Assembly: GCA_023393115.1 (NCBI GenBank)
Contig: JAEWMS010000087.1
Span: 15,641-79,640 of the forward strand
Direction: 5' to 3'
Length of the DNA: 64,000 nt
From: Bacillota bacterium
Lineage (GTDB): Bacteria; Bacillota; Clostridia; Acetivibrionales; DSM-1351
Below the pieces are notes generated by a model. It was not told where the DNA came from, did no database searches, and saw only the letters and a list, made by a program, of their open reading frames with translations. This document shows positions 54,324 through 62,943 of the stretch, piece by piece (within the stretch, counting starts at the first letter, position 1; the number at the start of each line of letters is the position of its first letter). Position numbers and translations under genes: made by a program.

Positions 54324-54418
54324 AATAGTAAAATGGGAAATATCTTACAAAAGGAGTATAATTATTCCTCCCCTTAGTAGGCAAAAAGCTTTTAATTCCC
54401 CTCTTTCGTTCCTTACCC

Positions 54419-55316
54419 TTAGAAATCGTTCAATGGACTCGCTTGTCTATGGGATGTCTGCAAATCCTCTCCTGATAGATTCAGATACCGCTTGGTCATT
54501 CCTAAATCTGTATGTCCAAGGTTTTTTTGCAATCCGAAAGCATGACCGCATTTATCAAATAGAGCAGTACAAAAGCATGCCGAAGGTCATTAGGCTTTAT
54601 TCTCTGCCCCAATTTATGTCTGTGATACCTTAACCTATTTCGGTAAGAGCTGACATCTAGCATTGTCCCTCAAAGGTACAGAATATGGAAATACTGTCAG
54701 TCTATTCGTGATACCTTACACTTACGAGCTTGTTAATAATATTTGAAGTCTTAAGCGACATGGGAAGTGTCCTCGGAATCTTTGCCTTTGCTACCTCTCC
54801 TGGAATGGTCACAAGGTTATGTGCTAAATCTAAATTCTGAAGCTTGAGTGATAACGCTTCGTTTAGACGTGTACTCGTATTTATGGTGAACATTATTAAA
54901 GTGTAGTCCCTCAACCCTGCAAAGCTTTTTTGATTGGGTAAAGCTAAAAGGTTTTTAAGGTTGTCCATGTGTATATCTACAATCTTGGATTGAGTCTTGC
55001 GCTTATTAAAGTGCTTTAGCGGATTCTCTGTCATGAACCTTCCTATATGCAGTACTCAAAGAAGGTCTTAAGATAGACAAGATGAAGATTGTATGTGGCT
55101 GGCTTGATATCTTCCCCCATATACTCCAGCACCGAGCTTCTAAACCCTTGTGTACCCAAGGCATCTGGAAAGTGTTTAAAGAAGAGGTTGGTATGTTTCT
55201 TATAGTCGGAAATTGTACGGTTGCTTAGTCCCTAGCCTGCAAAAGAACAGAAAATCTTTCAGAGCATTTTCCCTGGAGTTTACCTTTTGTTGAAGCTTCG
55301 TCAACTTTTTGGGCAT
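54419..55316 (-). pseudogene. Frameshifted tyrosine recombinase (integrase) remnant
   Basis: Reading the minus strand from the ATG at 55316 (GAGGAG upstream) gives MPKKLTKLQQKVNSRENAL. A frame change near 55235 continues as an N-terminal SAM-like core-binding domain (TISDYKKHTNLFFKHFPDAL, then YNLHLVYLKTFFEYC). After a stop, the catalytic domain resumes at about 55034 with the catalytic Arg in INTSTRLNEALSLKL. Another frame carries LRHAF (near 54580), and a third carries LGHTDLGMTKRYLN with the catalytic Tyr (near 54485). All the pieces of one integrase are present in order but in three frames with stops, so it should be inactive. It ends next to direct repeat B as an integrase should. Confidence 0.85.
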
Positions 55317-55441
55317 AAAAAATTCCCTCCTCAGGTCTATTGACGAGTACTCGAAATTGATAAAATCATGAGTCCACTACTACTAGATAGGTACGGTCGA
55401 CCAAACTAAAAAGTCTAGCCCAAGCATCACTAAAAGCCTGA

Positions 55442-55602
55442 TGGCGTCCCGGACAGGAATCGCCGCCTGCTTCGCATGCTAGTGACGTCGCCCACCCAAA
55501 CCTTCGGTTTCGGTACCGGGCTCCTACGCTCACCTAAAAATGTGCATTTAGCACATTTTCTTCACGGTTCGCGCCCTCTCGGGTTCGATTCCAATTAATA
55601 TT
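55442..55602. repeat. Direct repeat copy B (right boundary of the island, carries tRNA-Arg 3' end)
   Basis: About 161 bases, almost identical to 48131-48290. Its first 21 bases equal the 3' end of tRNA-Arg, followed by the same hairpin and T-arm-like end. It lies 126 bases beyond the integrase start and 10 bases before the IS element. With copy A it brackets 7.3 kb holding the methyltransferase operon and the integrase remnant. Confidence 0.75.
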
Positions 55603-55611
55603 ATCAAAAAA

Positions 55612-57528
55612 GGGGCTGTCGCAATAGTTATTGAAAAATAGCTGTGCGCGGCTCCTTTTTCGCTGTATAAATAGATTTTTCAACGCTTTTCTGTGGATAT
55701 TGAGTCTGATTTCCTAAAGAAGTCCACACTTTAATAAGCCATTATTTCTAATAGCTCTTTAATAGTTTTTCATTTTGAACTTTGAAAATTTATGAAGTTT
55801 CTTTTAATGGATAGAGGTATGTTCTAGTTCTACCTGATTGAATTTTATTATGAAGTTTGTTTATGTTATGTGCCATTGCTAAAAGAATACTTTCAGCAAG
55901 CACATTTTGTTTTCCTTTACACAAAAATCTCCGAAATCCCATATCTTGCTTCATCTCTCCAAATGAGCCTTCTGCTTGAATGCTTCGGTTCATCCTTAGT
56001 TGACATCCCTCGGGGCTCAAAATCCGTTCGAGAGTTTCTTTTCTATACTTATTAAATGTTTTTGCTACTTCTAGTCTCTTTATTCGTTTTTCTATTGGTG
56101 TTTTGGAGTTATTTCCTTTAATGCAATTGCTCTTGTAAAGACAGTTACTGCAATCTTCACATGTATATATGGTTTTCTCACTTTTATAGCCTGTCCTACT
56201 TTTTCTGGTAATAACGTCGCTGACTGTAAGCCGTCTGCCGTTTCTGCAGATGTAGTAATCACCATCCACATTATATTCCATATTGTCTATAAGTCCGATA
56301 TCTGTTCGGTATTTTCGTGTTTTCGATATTTCATAGTTTGATGGCTTGATAAAGGCCAGTTGGTTATTGGTATCTAGATAGCTATAATTTTCTTCACTTT
56401 CATACCCTGAATCTAAAACTGTCTTTTGATATTTGAAATTTAGATATTTTTCCATACTTTTTAAAAATGGAATAAGTATTGTTGTATCTGTCGGCTGTGG
56501 TCCTACCGTTAACCAGGTAATATATTCAGCATCTACTCCGTGTTGTACATTATATCCTGCTTTTAACTGTCCGTTACCCATGGCGTCTTCTTTCATCCTC
56601 ATAAAAGTTGCATCTTTATCAGTTTTGGAAAAACTATTCCTGTCACCACAAATATGTACTTTTTGTGTATATTCCTTAAGCTTTTCAAGATATTCTTCTA
56701 GGGTTTCAATTGACCTCTGTAGTGGAGATTTACGCTTACCACAACCATGTACAAACTCAATACCTTCTTCTATTTTTAAGCTATACAGTTTCTTGCGAAG
56801 TTTTTTTATGTTTTTTAGTTTCACAATATTACCGTAGATCAGCTTTATACCGTACTGCTCTTCACATTGCGCGACAAAATCAGCGATTTTACCCATCAGC
56901 TTTGCTTGATTCTTGGTAACTGCCTTTTTCCAGACAAAAGTATATTTATTTGCACAGGCTTCTATTTTAGTTCCATCAATGAAAATTGTTTCTCCTGATA
57001 TTTCACCGAGTTCATGTAGGAAGTTTGCCATTTCAGCCAGAATACGTTCTGCGCACGGAGCAAAATGAAGACTCCTGAATCTTGCAAAGGTTGAATGATC
57101 TGGTGCAGGTGCATCCTCTAGAAGATACATGAAGTTAATATCACGCTTACACGAAGTCTCCATTAATCGGGAAGAGTAGTTATGATTCATATATGAGTAT
57201 AGTACAATCTTCAGTATCTGACGTGGTGTAGCCTGCTTTTCCCTAATTCGGGAGTAAGTCGAATACAGATCTCCTAAATCTATCTCCTCAACAAATTGAC
57301 TTAGCAAGCGAACAGAATCATCATCTGGGATTATACAATCGATATTTAATGGAAGTTTTAATTGATAATATCCTTGGTTAATTGTATAATTCTTATGTAA
57401 AATATTTTGTTTTCGCATACATATATTTTACCATAAATCCCATCCTCTGAAGAGTTTGGGGTTTATTTTTTAATATGAAAATGAAAAAGGAGCCTCGCAC
57501 TAATTTTTTATTTTAGTGCAACAGCCCC
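55612..57528 (-). mobile_element. IS1182-family-like insertion sequence
   Basis: About 1.9 kb bounded by imperfect terminal inverted repeats: GGGGCTGTCGCAATAG at 55612 and, on the other strand, GGGGCTGTTGCACTAAA ending at 57528. The flanking bases are A-runs on the left and T-runs on the right, so a target duplication cannot be set by eye. It carries one intact transposase gene. It sits just 8 bases past the 3' end of the intact tRNA-Arg, in the place of that gene's terminator. Confidence 0.85.
55790..57418 (-). CDS. IS1182-family DDE transposase
   Basis: This 542-residue transposase has an N-terminal DUF772-like domain (MNHNYSSRLMETSCKRDINFMYLL, then APAPDHSTFARFR). The DDE catalytic residues lie in IFIDGTKIEACANKY (first Asp), VLDSGYESEENYSYL (second Asp) and IQAEGSFGEMKQDMGFRRF (Glu). 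A Cys-rich segment (CEDCSNCLYKSNCIK) lies between, as is usual in this group. No frameshift or stop is present, so it may be active. It supplies the only complete mobility gene of the island. Confidence 0.93.
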   Translation of the reverse strand: MRKQNILHKNYTINQGYYQLKLPLNIDCIIPDDDSVRLLSQFVEEIDLGDLYSTYSRIREKQATPRQILKIVLYSYMNHNYSSRLMETSCKRDINFMYLLEDAPAPDHSTFARFRSLHFAPCAERILAEMANFLHELGEISGETIFIDGTKIEACANKYTFVWKKAVTKNQAKLMGKIADFVAQCEEQYGIKLIYGNIVKLKNIKKLRKKLYSLKIEEGIEFVHGCGKRKSPLQRSIETLEEYLEKLKEYTQKVHICGDRNSFSKTDKDATFMRMKEDAMGNGQLKAGYNVQHGVDAEYITWLTVGPQPTDTTILIPFLKSMEKYLNFKYQKTVLDSGYESEENYSYLDTNNQLAFIKPSNYEISKTRKYRTDIGLIDNMEYNVDGDYYICRNGRRLTVSDVITRKSRTGYKSEKTIYTCEDCSNCLYKSNCIKGNNSKTPIEKRIKRLEVAKTFNKYRKETLERILSPEGCQLRMNRSIQAEGSFGEMKQDMGFRRFLCKGKQNVLAESILLAMAHNINKLHNKIQSGRTRTYLYPLKETS

Positions 57529-57536
57529 TTTACCAC

Positions 57537-57611
57537 TGGCGTCCCGGACAGGAATCGAACCCGTACCAGTGGAACCGGAATCCACCGTCCTATCCATTAG
57601 ACTACCGAGAC
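57537..57611 (-). tRNA. tRNA-Arg (anticodon CCG)
   Basis: 75 bases with encoded CCA. The acceptor GTCTCGG pairs with CCGGGAC (one G-U). The anticodon loop TTCCGGT gives CCG, and the T arm is ACGGG-TTCGATT-CCTGT. All stems close well. It is the intact member of a set of four tRNA-Arg 3' ends in the window and the likely original integration target. Confidence 0.95.
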
Positions 57612-57656
57612 ATCGCTTTATTATTATAGCAGATATTTAGAATATGGCAAATATAT

Positions 57657-58292
57657 TTACAGTCTGTTTATCACCTGTGTGAATAAAAGTCCCAATGCCT
57701 CACTGAGCAACGCGTTCCACAGAAATACAAGCATAAACACAAGACTTCTGGCACCTGTAGGAAGCTTGAACAAAACACATACACCGCGAGTTATGGCCCC
57801 ATTGAACCAGAAATATGCCAATATGTCCAAAACTGCTGTTATATATAAAAGGATTACAGAACCGCTGTTGTTTGTTAAATCCATGGTATAGTATGACAGA
57901 AGGTTTATGGGAGTTACAATAATATTTACGACAATGTATACCTTCATGACCTTAGTAATCAGGCTGGAGTATGACACTCCCATAGCCATTGAGTTGTTAT
58001 CACTCCTCTTCTTAAAATGCTTTATTATATCAAAAACAGGGTAAGAAAAACAGATTACATCTATAAGGCCGATTATCAAGGCGGTTAAGAAAAGAATAGC
58101 ACCCGTTCTGATGTTCATGCCTGCACTCATTTTATCGGAAGTAAGGTTAAGTCCCAAAACCCCTAATCCTACATCGCGCAATCCCACCAAACCAATGCCT
58201 ATGTAAAGCCACATTTTTTTATCAGTTAATTTTGAATAAAAATCTTTTTTCAGCAGAAAGAAATCTATTACTTTCGAGGTTCGAAATTTCAT
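57657..58292 (-). CDS. Membrane protein of unknown function (211 aa)
   Basis: About five membrane helices are separated by short loops after a charged N terminus (MKFRTSKVIDFFLLKKDFYSKL). GLVGLRDVGLGVLGL is the first helix region and VYIVVNIIVTPINLLSYY a later one. The layout resembles Yip1-type small membrane proteins, but I cannot assign a family. It is the downstream-most core gene before the tRNA-Arg and shares direction with spoIIE. AAGGAG precedes the ATG. Confidence 0.7.
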   Translation of the reverse strand: MKFRTSKVIDFFLLKKDFYSKLTDKKMWLYIGIGLVGLRDVGLGVLGLNLTSDKMSAGMNIRTGAILFLTALIIGLIDVICFSYPVFDIIKHFKKRSDNNSMAMGVSYSSLITKVMKVYIVVNIIVTPINLLSYYTMDLTNNSGSVILLYITAVLDILAYFWFNGAITRGVCVLFKLPTGARSLVFMLVFLWNALLSEALGLLFTQVINRL

Positions 58293-58475
58293 TATTTATT
58301 ATTTGCTCCTTAATTTAAATTGCGTTTACTTATAATAATATATCTATTTAGCAGAAGAAAATCAATAGAGCATGAATCATTACACATAAGTTCAACAAAA
58401 TTTTTATGCTGTGGAAAAATTTTCTCACCTTTATACATCTTATTGAGACAAAAACTCCTATAGGACCACCTAATG

Positions 58476-58916
58476 CTAGAAAAATATCTTTATTAATAGA
58501 AAAATAACAGCTGCTATGCTTCCGAACAAAGCAGAATTTATCAGTACATTCCTAATAAACTTAGAATTCGGTTTTAAGGGTTCCTTTTTCTTTTGAGGGA
58601 TAAACTTACCCTTATTGTCTTTAATGTAATTATTGATTATGGATTCTGCCTCCTTCAGAATAAAGTCACTTTTCACATTGGATTTTTTACCCGATCCCAA
58701 ACCTTCCCCCGCCTCCTTTTCCTGTTCTTTATCCTCTTTCAGAACCAGAATGGCTTCCTCAAATAAATTGGAATGAATATCCCTCAAAATTATTACTTTC
58801 TTAGACTTTCCATAAAACATAGTATCCTCCAAAGAACTCTGATTATGGGTAGTTTGTGGAATTTTATCATTTTTATACATAGTATTTACGTTTCTCAATT
58901 TTATTTGGACCTCCAT
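58476..58916 (-). CDS. Tail-anchored protein of unknown function downstream of spoIIE
   Basis: Up to 146 residues. A hydrophilic, Lys/Glu-rich body (VLKEDKEQEKEAGEGLGSGK) is followed by one hydrophobic C-terminal segment (INSALFGSIAAVIFLLIKIFF), so it is probably tail-anchored. The frame overlaps the spoIIE stop by 16 bases. The GGAGG inside the first codons suggests that the real start may be the TTG at about 58895 or the ATG at 58880. Co-transcription with spoIIE hints at a sporulation-time protein (inference). Confidence 0.6.
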   Translation of the reverse strand: MEVQIKLRNVNTMYKNDKIPQTTHNQSSLEDTMFYGKSKKVIILRDIHSNLFEEAILVLKEDKEQEKEAGEGLGSGKKSNVKSDFILKEAESIINNYIKDNKGKFIPQKKKEPLKPNSKFIRNVLINSALFGSIAAVIFLLIKIFF

Positions 58917-61309
58917 ATTTTTGATACCAGTACCATCATGTCATCTTCAGGTTCTCTGTCCGGACAATGGCTCAACGCTGCATCCATCAAATCATCTGCC
59001 ATTTTTTGCGGATTTTTTGTGTCCATGTTCAGTAAAAGGTTCTGCACTTCCTTTACGCTGTCCTGACAATCTTTGAAGGAATCAATAATTCCATCAGAAA
59101 GCATTATTACAAAATCTCCGTTATAAACCTTCTTATGTATCAGTTCAACTTCCACCTCGCTAAGTATCCCAGCTGGCAGAGTAGCTGCTCTTATGGCCTC
59201 AACATAGTCCTCCCTTTTTATAAAAGTTGGAGCTGCACCCACCTTGCAGAATTCCACCTCTCCTTCGTAAAGATCCATAACGGAAATATCAATTGTTGCA
59301 AAGGAATCATCGGTGGATCGTAAAACCAATATAGAATTTATTAACTTAACGGTTGTATCCTTATCAAAGCCCGATTCCATGAATTGCTCTATTAGGCTTA
59401 CTGTCGCCTTACTTTGCATGCACGCTTTATGTCCTGTTCCCATACCGTCACTCAATGCTGCGATATATTTTCCGTCCCCGGTATTTAGAAATGTATAATT
59501 ATCTCCCGAAACGTACTTTTCATTTTTAGCCATTCTTGCCACACCTGTAATTACCTTATATGTTTCCTCTTCAACCAGCTTAACAGTACAAGTATTGGTT
59601 TTTGTATTGAGTCCGCATTCACTGCCGTCCTTCACCATCTTTCGTCCAACTACCTCTGTTACTATTTTCTCAACAATTCCAATACAATTCCTTTTTCCAC
59701 CGCAGCCTTTATAGGATAAAGTCATTTCATATTTCTTGTATTTGTTCTCGTATACTACGGCATCGGCATTTTTCACACCGGCCTTTGTCAACTCCAGTAT
59801 AATCTGATTTTCAAGATCATCCTTGAAACTGATATCTGTGTTTAGTTCATTGGCCAGATTTGAAATTATTAATGACATACTTTTTAACTGCTGGGAAACA
59901 AGGCCTCTGCTCTCCCCGATCTTACTTCTCCAGACCATATCAACCTTAAACAGCTCGAAAACATTATTAACTGCCTTAACAAAATCATCAACCCTCTCAC
60001 ACCTCTCAAGAAAATACTGAGGAATATCACTTTCCTCAATCCAACCCTTACCGTCCAGCTTTTCAACTATTTTGAACATTATTTGGTAAGTGTTACAGAA
60101 GTTATGTTCCCAACAATGTGCGCAGAGGCTGCAGTCCTTGCAAACCCGGTCAGCCACTCTGTCAAATATGGCTGTGATATCATGCTTTTCTGTCACTGCT
60201 TTCGTTTCTGAAATTTCATCAAAGGTCTTAGCCATTTCGCAGAAAGCCTTTGAAAACTTATTTAGTTTATCAACGGTTATCTCCTTAATTCTAACACTAT
60301 AACCTTTCTTATCACCTTTAGCAGCCAAACTCTTATCGAACTTTGTTACAACTGCATCCATAACCTTGGCAGGAATAAGCATAAATAAAGCAATGGAAAC
60401 GATAATTTCATACAAATATATCAATACCTCAGTTGATCCATTTGTATAAAAGGTCAGTAAGGCATTACCCATCAGGACGCCTACACAGGAACCTATTTTC
60501 CCCATATTCCTTAAAATACCGGCAAGTAATCCACAAAAAGCATATGAGGCAATAACAATGGGTGAAGAACTGGATGATATACTTATTACAGTCCCGACGA
60601 TTACCCCTATGGCAGCACCATTTCCAGCGCCTGTTCTATAACTGAAAATGAGTATTATCAAAATGCACAGTATATTTTTCAAACTGACTCCGAGTATGTT
60701 CCAATCACCCAGGCCTCCTACTGCAAGAGCACATGCGATGGCAATACTCAGAATTTCTTCATTTGTAAGCTGATACCGTCTGGAGGGATTTCCAAGCACC
60801 TCCAGTACATTTTTAAACACAAATACCAGCGCAAAAATTATAAAACCGTTAATAATGGATTTTATGATGTCATACATTAAGAAGCCCTGTAAGTATGTCA
60901 ACAGCATTTCTGGTATAAGAACACCTATAAAAGCTATTACACCAACTCTTAAGGGCGATCCTGTGCTCTTTTTGAATGGTATGTTTATTGCATTAAAAAG
61001 CAGCATTGCTACAACTGCCGTATATATCTGTACCGTAGCACCGGAGGTTAACATCCCGGCAAATATTGCTATCGAAATCATTATTCTGTTGATATTCAGT
61101 CCCAAGGTTGCTGCGTATAGTGCAATACCAAAAGGCATTAACCCTCCCAGCAGTGATATTCTGCCCAGCAAAAAGGCTGCAGGCAAAATAATAAGATTGG
61201 TTTTATTAAGATACTCCAATACAGCTGTGGCCTTACCGGACTTTCCGGTATGTTGAGCTGCTGAACCATATCCCCCAATATTTTTATATGGAAGCATATC
61301 TGACTTCAT
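58901..61309 (-). CDS. spoIIE: Stage II sporulation protein E (membrane PP2C phosphatase)
   Basis: The protein is 802 residues. An N-terminal domain with about ten membrane helices (about 35-330) precedes a regulatory region with a Cys cluster (CKDCSLCAHCWEHNFC). The C-terminal PP2C phosphatase is at about 590-800 (IAALSDGMGTGHKA, FATIDISVMDLYEGEVEF, and DFVIMLSDGIIDSF for the metal-binding Asp residues). SpoIIE dephosphorylates SpoIIAA-P to release sigma-F in the forespore and also acts at the polar septum. Length and order match the family. The promoter upstream is of the Spo0A-dependent, wide-spaced type. Confidence 0.95.
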   Translation of the reverse strand: MKSDMLPYKNIGGYGSAAQHTGKSGKATAVLEYLNKTNLIILPAAFLLGRISLLGGLMPFGIALYAATLGLNINRIMISIAIFAGMLTSGATVQIYTAVVAMLLFNAINIPFKKSTGSPLRVGVIAFIGVLIPEMLLTYLQGFLMYDIIKSIINGFIIFALVFVFKNVLEVLGNPSRRYQLTNEEILSIAIACALAVGGLGDWNILGVSLKNILCILIILIFSYRTGAGNGAAIGVIVGTVISISSSSSPIVIASYAFCGLLAGILRNMGKIGSCVGVLMGNALLTFYTNGSTEVLIYLYEIIVSIALFMLIPAKVMDAVVTKFDKSLAAKGDKKGYSVRIKEITVDKLNKFSKAFCEMAKTFDEISETKAVTEKHDITAIFDRVADRVCKDCSLCAHCWEHNFCNTYQIMFKIVEKLDGKGWIEESDIPQYFLERCERVDDFVKAVNNVFELFKVDMVWRSKIGESRGLVSQQLKSMSLIISNLANELNTDISFKDDLENQIILELTKAGVKNADAVVYENKYKKYEMTLSYKGCGGKRNCIGIVEKIVTEVVGRKMVKDGSECGLNTKTNTCTVKLVEEETYKVITGVARMAKNEKYVSGDNYTFLNTGDGKYIAALSDGMGTGHKACMQSKATVSLIEQFMESGFDKDTTVKLINSILVLRSTDDSFATIDISVMDLYEGEVEFCKVGAAPTFIKREDYVEAIRAATLPAGILSEVEVELIHKKVYNGDFVIMLSDGIIDSFKDCQDSVKEVQNLLLNMDTKNPQKMADDLMDAALSHCPDREPEDDMMVLVSKIWRSK

Positions 61310-61370
61310 TTGTGTGACCCCCTGTGTTTGTCTTGTGTTAACTCGGCCGTGTCATTTAGCATGCAGAATG

Positions 61371-61436
61371 ATTATAATTCAGTACAGGGAAAATATCTGT
61401 CAATTTATGGTAATTAATACTAATATAATTTAGACA
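61371..61436 (-). promoter_or_regulatory. Spo0A-type promoter of spoIIE (21-bp spacer)
   Basis: Minus strand TTGACA (61403-61398) and TATAAT (61376-61371) are both perfect but are 21 bases apart rather than 17. TGTCTAA (61436-61430), one mismatch from the 0A box TGTCGAA, lies about 27 bases upstream of the -35. Wide spacing plus 0A boxes is the known design of Bacillus spoIIE and spoIIG promoters. Confidence 0.7.
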
Positions 61437-61602
61437 GGTATCCGCAAAAACCCTTATAAATTAAACATAAATTAAACTCTTTTGGGCTTGCTACAATAGA
61501 AAGAGTAAAGTTAGTCCGCTTATATTTTGCAGTCTGTTGTCGAAAGGTTTTTTAAATAAACTACTCTTTTTACCCAAGTCGCGCCTTTCTTAGGACGCAT
61601 GT

Positions 61603-61639
61603 AAAAAAAAAAGACCCATATATATATGGGGTCTTTTTT
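61603..61639. terminator. Terminator between the DUF2798 gene and spoIIE
   Basis: GACCCATATA...TATGGGGTC is flanked by A-runs and T-runs on its two sides, so it can work in either direction. It lies 77 bases after the DUF2798 stop. Confidence 0.75.
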
Positions 61640-61715
61640 AATTTAAAAATTTACATAGCTTGTCGGCTATAGCATGTGTGTTATTTTTTACAGTTCCTAT
61701 AGTATTAAATAAGTA

Positions 61716-62237
61716 TCAATCAGCCTGGGGCTCTACCACGGGCTGATAATTCATCCCGGGCTTATGCGCTTCTGCTAACTGCTTCTTAAAAATCAATCTG
61801 AAAAGGAATCTTACAAGTGGCTGTATAAAAAACAGCTGTGAGAAAAATGCAAACGGGAAATTGAAGACAATTTTCTGTAACCACTGTGCAAGAAATTCTG
61901 TTGTAATTCCATTATAGAGTATTGTCGCTAGAAAACTCATCATAGGACACATTAGAACTACTGTTGAACATATAATAGCTGTTGTAACAAGAACTGGTTT
62001 ATCCTCTCTTGGATTTACCATCTTGAATGCGATTTTCAAGGAAAGCGGGCCTGCAACAAATAGCTGTAGTACAATAGCAAAAAGGAACTCAATCGGAACT
62101 ACCTTTGATGAAGCAATAAATACTTGATTTGACATTCCGCCCATTTCCATTGCGAGGTTATAAAATACAAACAAATGCACTGTAATTATTACAGATAAAA
62201 AAGCAAAAACAACCTTCTGAAATTTAGTTGTCGGCAT
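61716..62237 (-). CDS. DUF2798 family membrane protein
   Basis: 173 residues with four membrane helices in two similar halves. The first half begins FQKVVFAFLSVIITVHLFVFYNLA and the second is around VVLMCPMMSFLATILYNG. Each DUF2798 unit is a two-helix domain. The family's function is not established; small-molecule transport is possible from its size. A hairpin followed by a U run in the leader suggests control by transcription attenuation. Confidence 0.78.
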   Translation of the reverse strand: MPTTKFQKVVFAFLSVIITVHLFVFYNLAMEMGGMSNQVFIASSKVVPIEFLFAIVLQLFVAGPLSLKIAFKMVNPREDKPVLVTTAIICSTVVLMCPMMSFLATILYNGITTEFLAQWLQKIVFNFPFAFFSQLFFIQPLVRFLFRLIFKKQLAEAHKPGMNYQPVVEPQAD

Positions 62238-62308
62238 AAAAAAATATCCATCCTTTCTTTTTTTGTTTTGCTACCCTTGATGTCCTGACTATAGACCTTT
62301 TGGGCAAC

Positions 62309-62369
62309 AAAAAAGACACATCAGCCCTTGTACCGTAATCAGATTTACGTGCAAAGCACCACATGTGTC
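62309..62369 (-). promoter_or_regulatory. Structured leader with terminator before the DUF2798 gene
   Basis: On the minus strand GACACAT (62369-62363) pairs with ATGTGTC (62321-62315), which runs straight into TTTTTT. Inside are two small hairpins (GTGC-TTT-GCAC and CGTAA-ATCTGA-TTACG) and the unpaired GGTACAAGGGC. A three-way junction closed by a terminator stem, 78 bases before the gene, has the form of a transcription-attenuating riboswitch or leader. I could not assign a class. Confidence 0.55.
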
Positions 62370-62466
62370 GTTTCATTTATGTTTATTATTTAGTTGCTGG
62401 AGTATTATAGCACATATATTAATGAATGGTCAACTTGTTTTTGTCTCACAGAAAATCCTCAGGAGA

Positions 62467-62504
62467 GGTTCTGTACCCGAGAAGCGGTTCTGTACCCGAG
62501 AAGC
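62467..62504. repeat. Two tandem 19-bp repeats
   Basis: GGTTCTGTACCCGAGAAGC occurs twice in direct succession (62467-62485, 62486-62504), and the next bases (GGGTT) begin a decayed third. It lies in the gap between divergent genes. Function unknown. Confidence 0.7.
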
Positions 62505-62725
62505 GGGTTAAAATCCAACCGACCTTATTGAATATCTTGATAATTTAGAGAAAACATATAATAATATGATTATCTAGATGCTAAGACATAATTAATTTAT
62601 GAATTTGAAAACCAATATGGAAAGGGATGTAAAAAATTAATAACTTTTATCTTTTTGTTTTAATCGCAAGTTTTCTGGCTATATTAGTAACGTTTTTTTT
62701 AGGTAAATTCTTTAGTAAAAAACCT

Positions 62726-62923
62726 GTGGTAAAATACATTCCTGCCATGGCAGCTGTCCTGTCAGGTATAGGCTTTTATATTAAATCAGCATATTTTTCA
62801 ACAGGCTTTGAAGATCTGGGATATTTCGTACTTACCTTAATAGCCTGTTTTGTATTTTTTCTTTCATTCATTACTGCTTTTATTTTGGGAATTATACACC
62901 GTAACAGGAGCAACAAATCATAA
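62726..62923 (+). CDS. Small membrane protein, start uncertain
   Basis: The listed GTG frame gives 65 residues with membrane helices (VLTLIACFVFFLSFITAFIL near the end). The same frame is open for 30 more codons upstream to 62636 and encodes another hydrophobic helix (YLFVLIASFLAILVTFFLG), but that stretch contains no ATG, GTG or TTG. A purine-rich GGAAAGGG lies before an ATT at 62636. It stops 20 bases before the YitT gene and is probably co-transcribed with it. I do not recognise a family. Confidence 0.55.
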   Translation: MVKYIPAMAAVLSGIGFYIKSAYFSTGFEDLGYFVLTLIACFVFFLSFITAFILGIIHRNRSNKS

Positions 62924-62943
62924 AATACAAGGAGCTTGGCATA

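Noticed and set aside
54433..54633. A 66-residue plus-strand frame as a gene
   Set aside because: It lies antisense to the integrase remnant, whose LRHAF and LGHTDLGMTKRYLN segments are clear on the other strand.
48131..55602. The ~160-bp repeats as a CRISPR array
   Set aside because: Only two copies 7 kb apart, far too long, with no spacer pattern and no cas genes; they match a tRNA 3' end instead.
62309..62369. Guanidine-IV riboswitch call for the DUF2798 leader
   Set aside because: The form (hairpin plus terminator) is compatible, but I could not verify the conserved nucleotides, so only a structured leader is reported.
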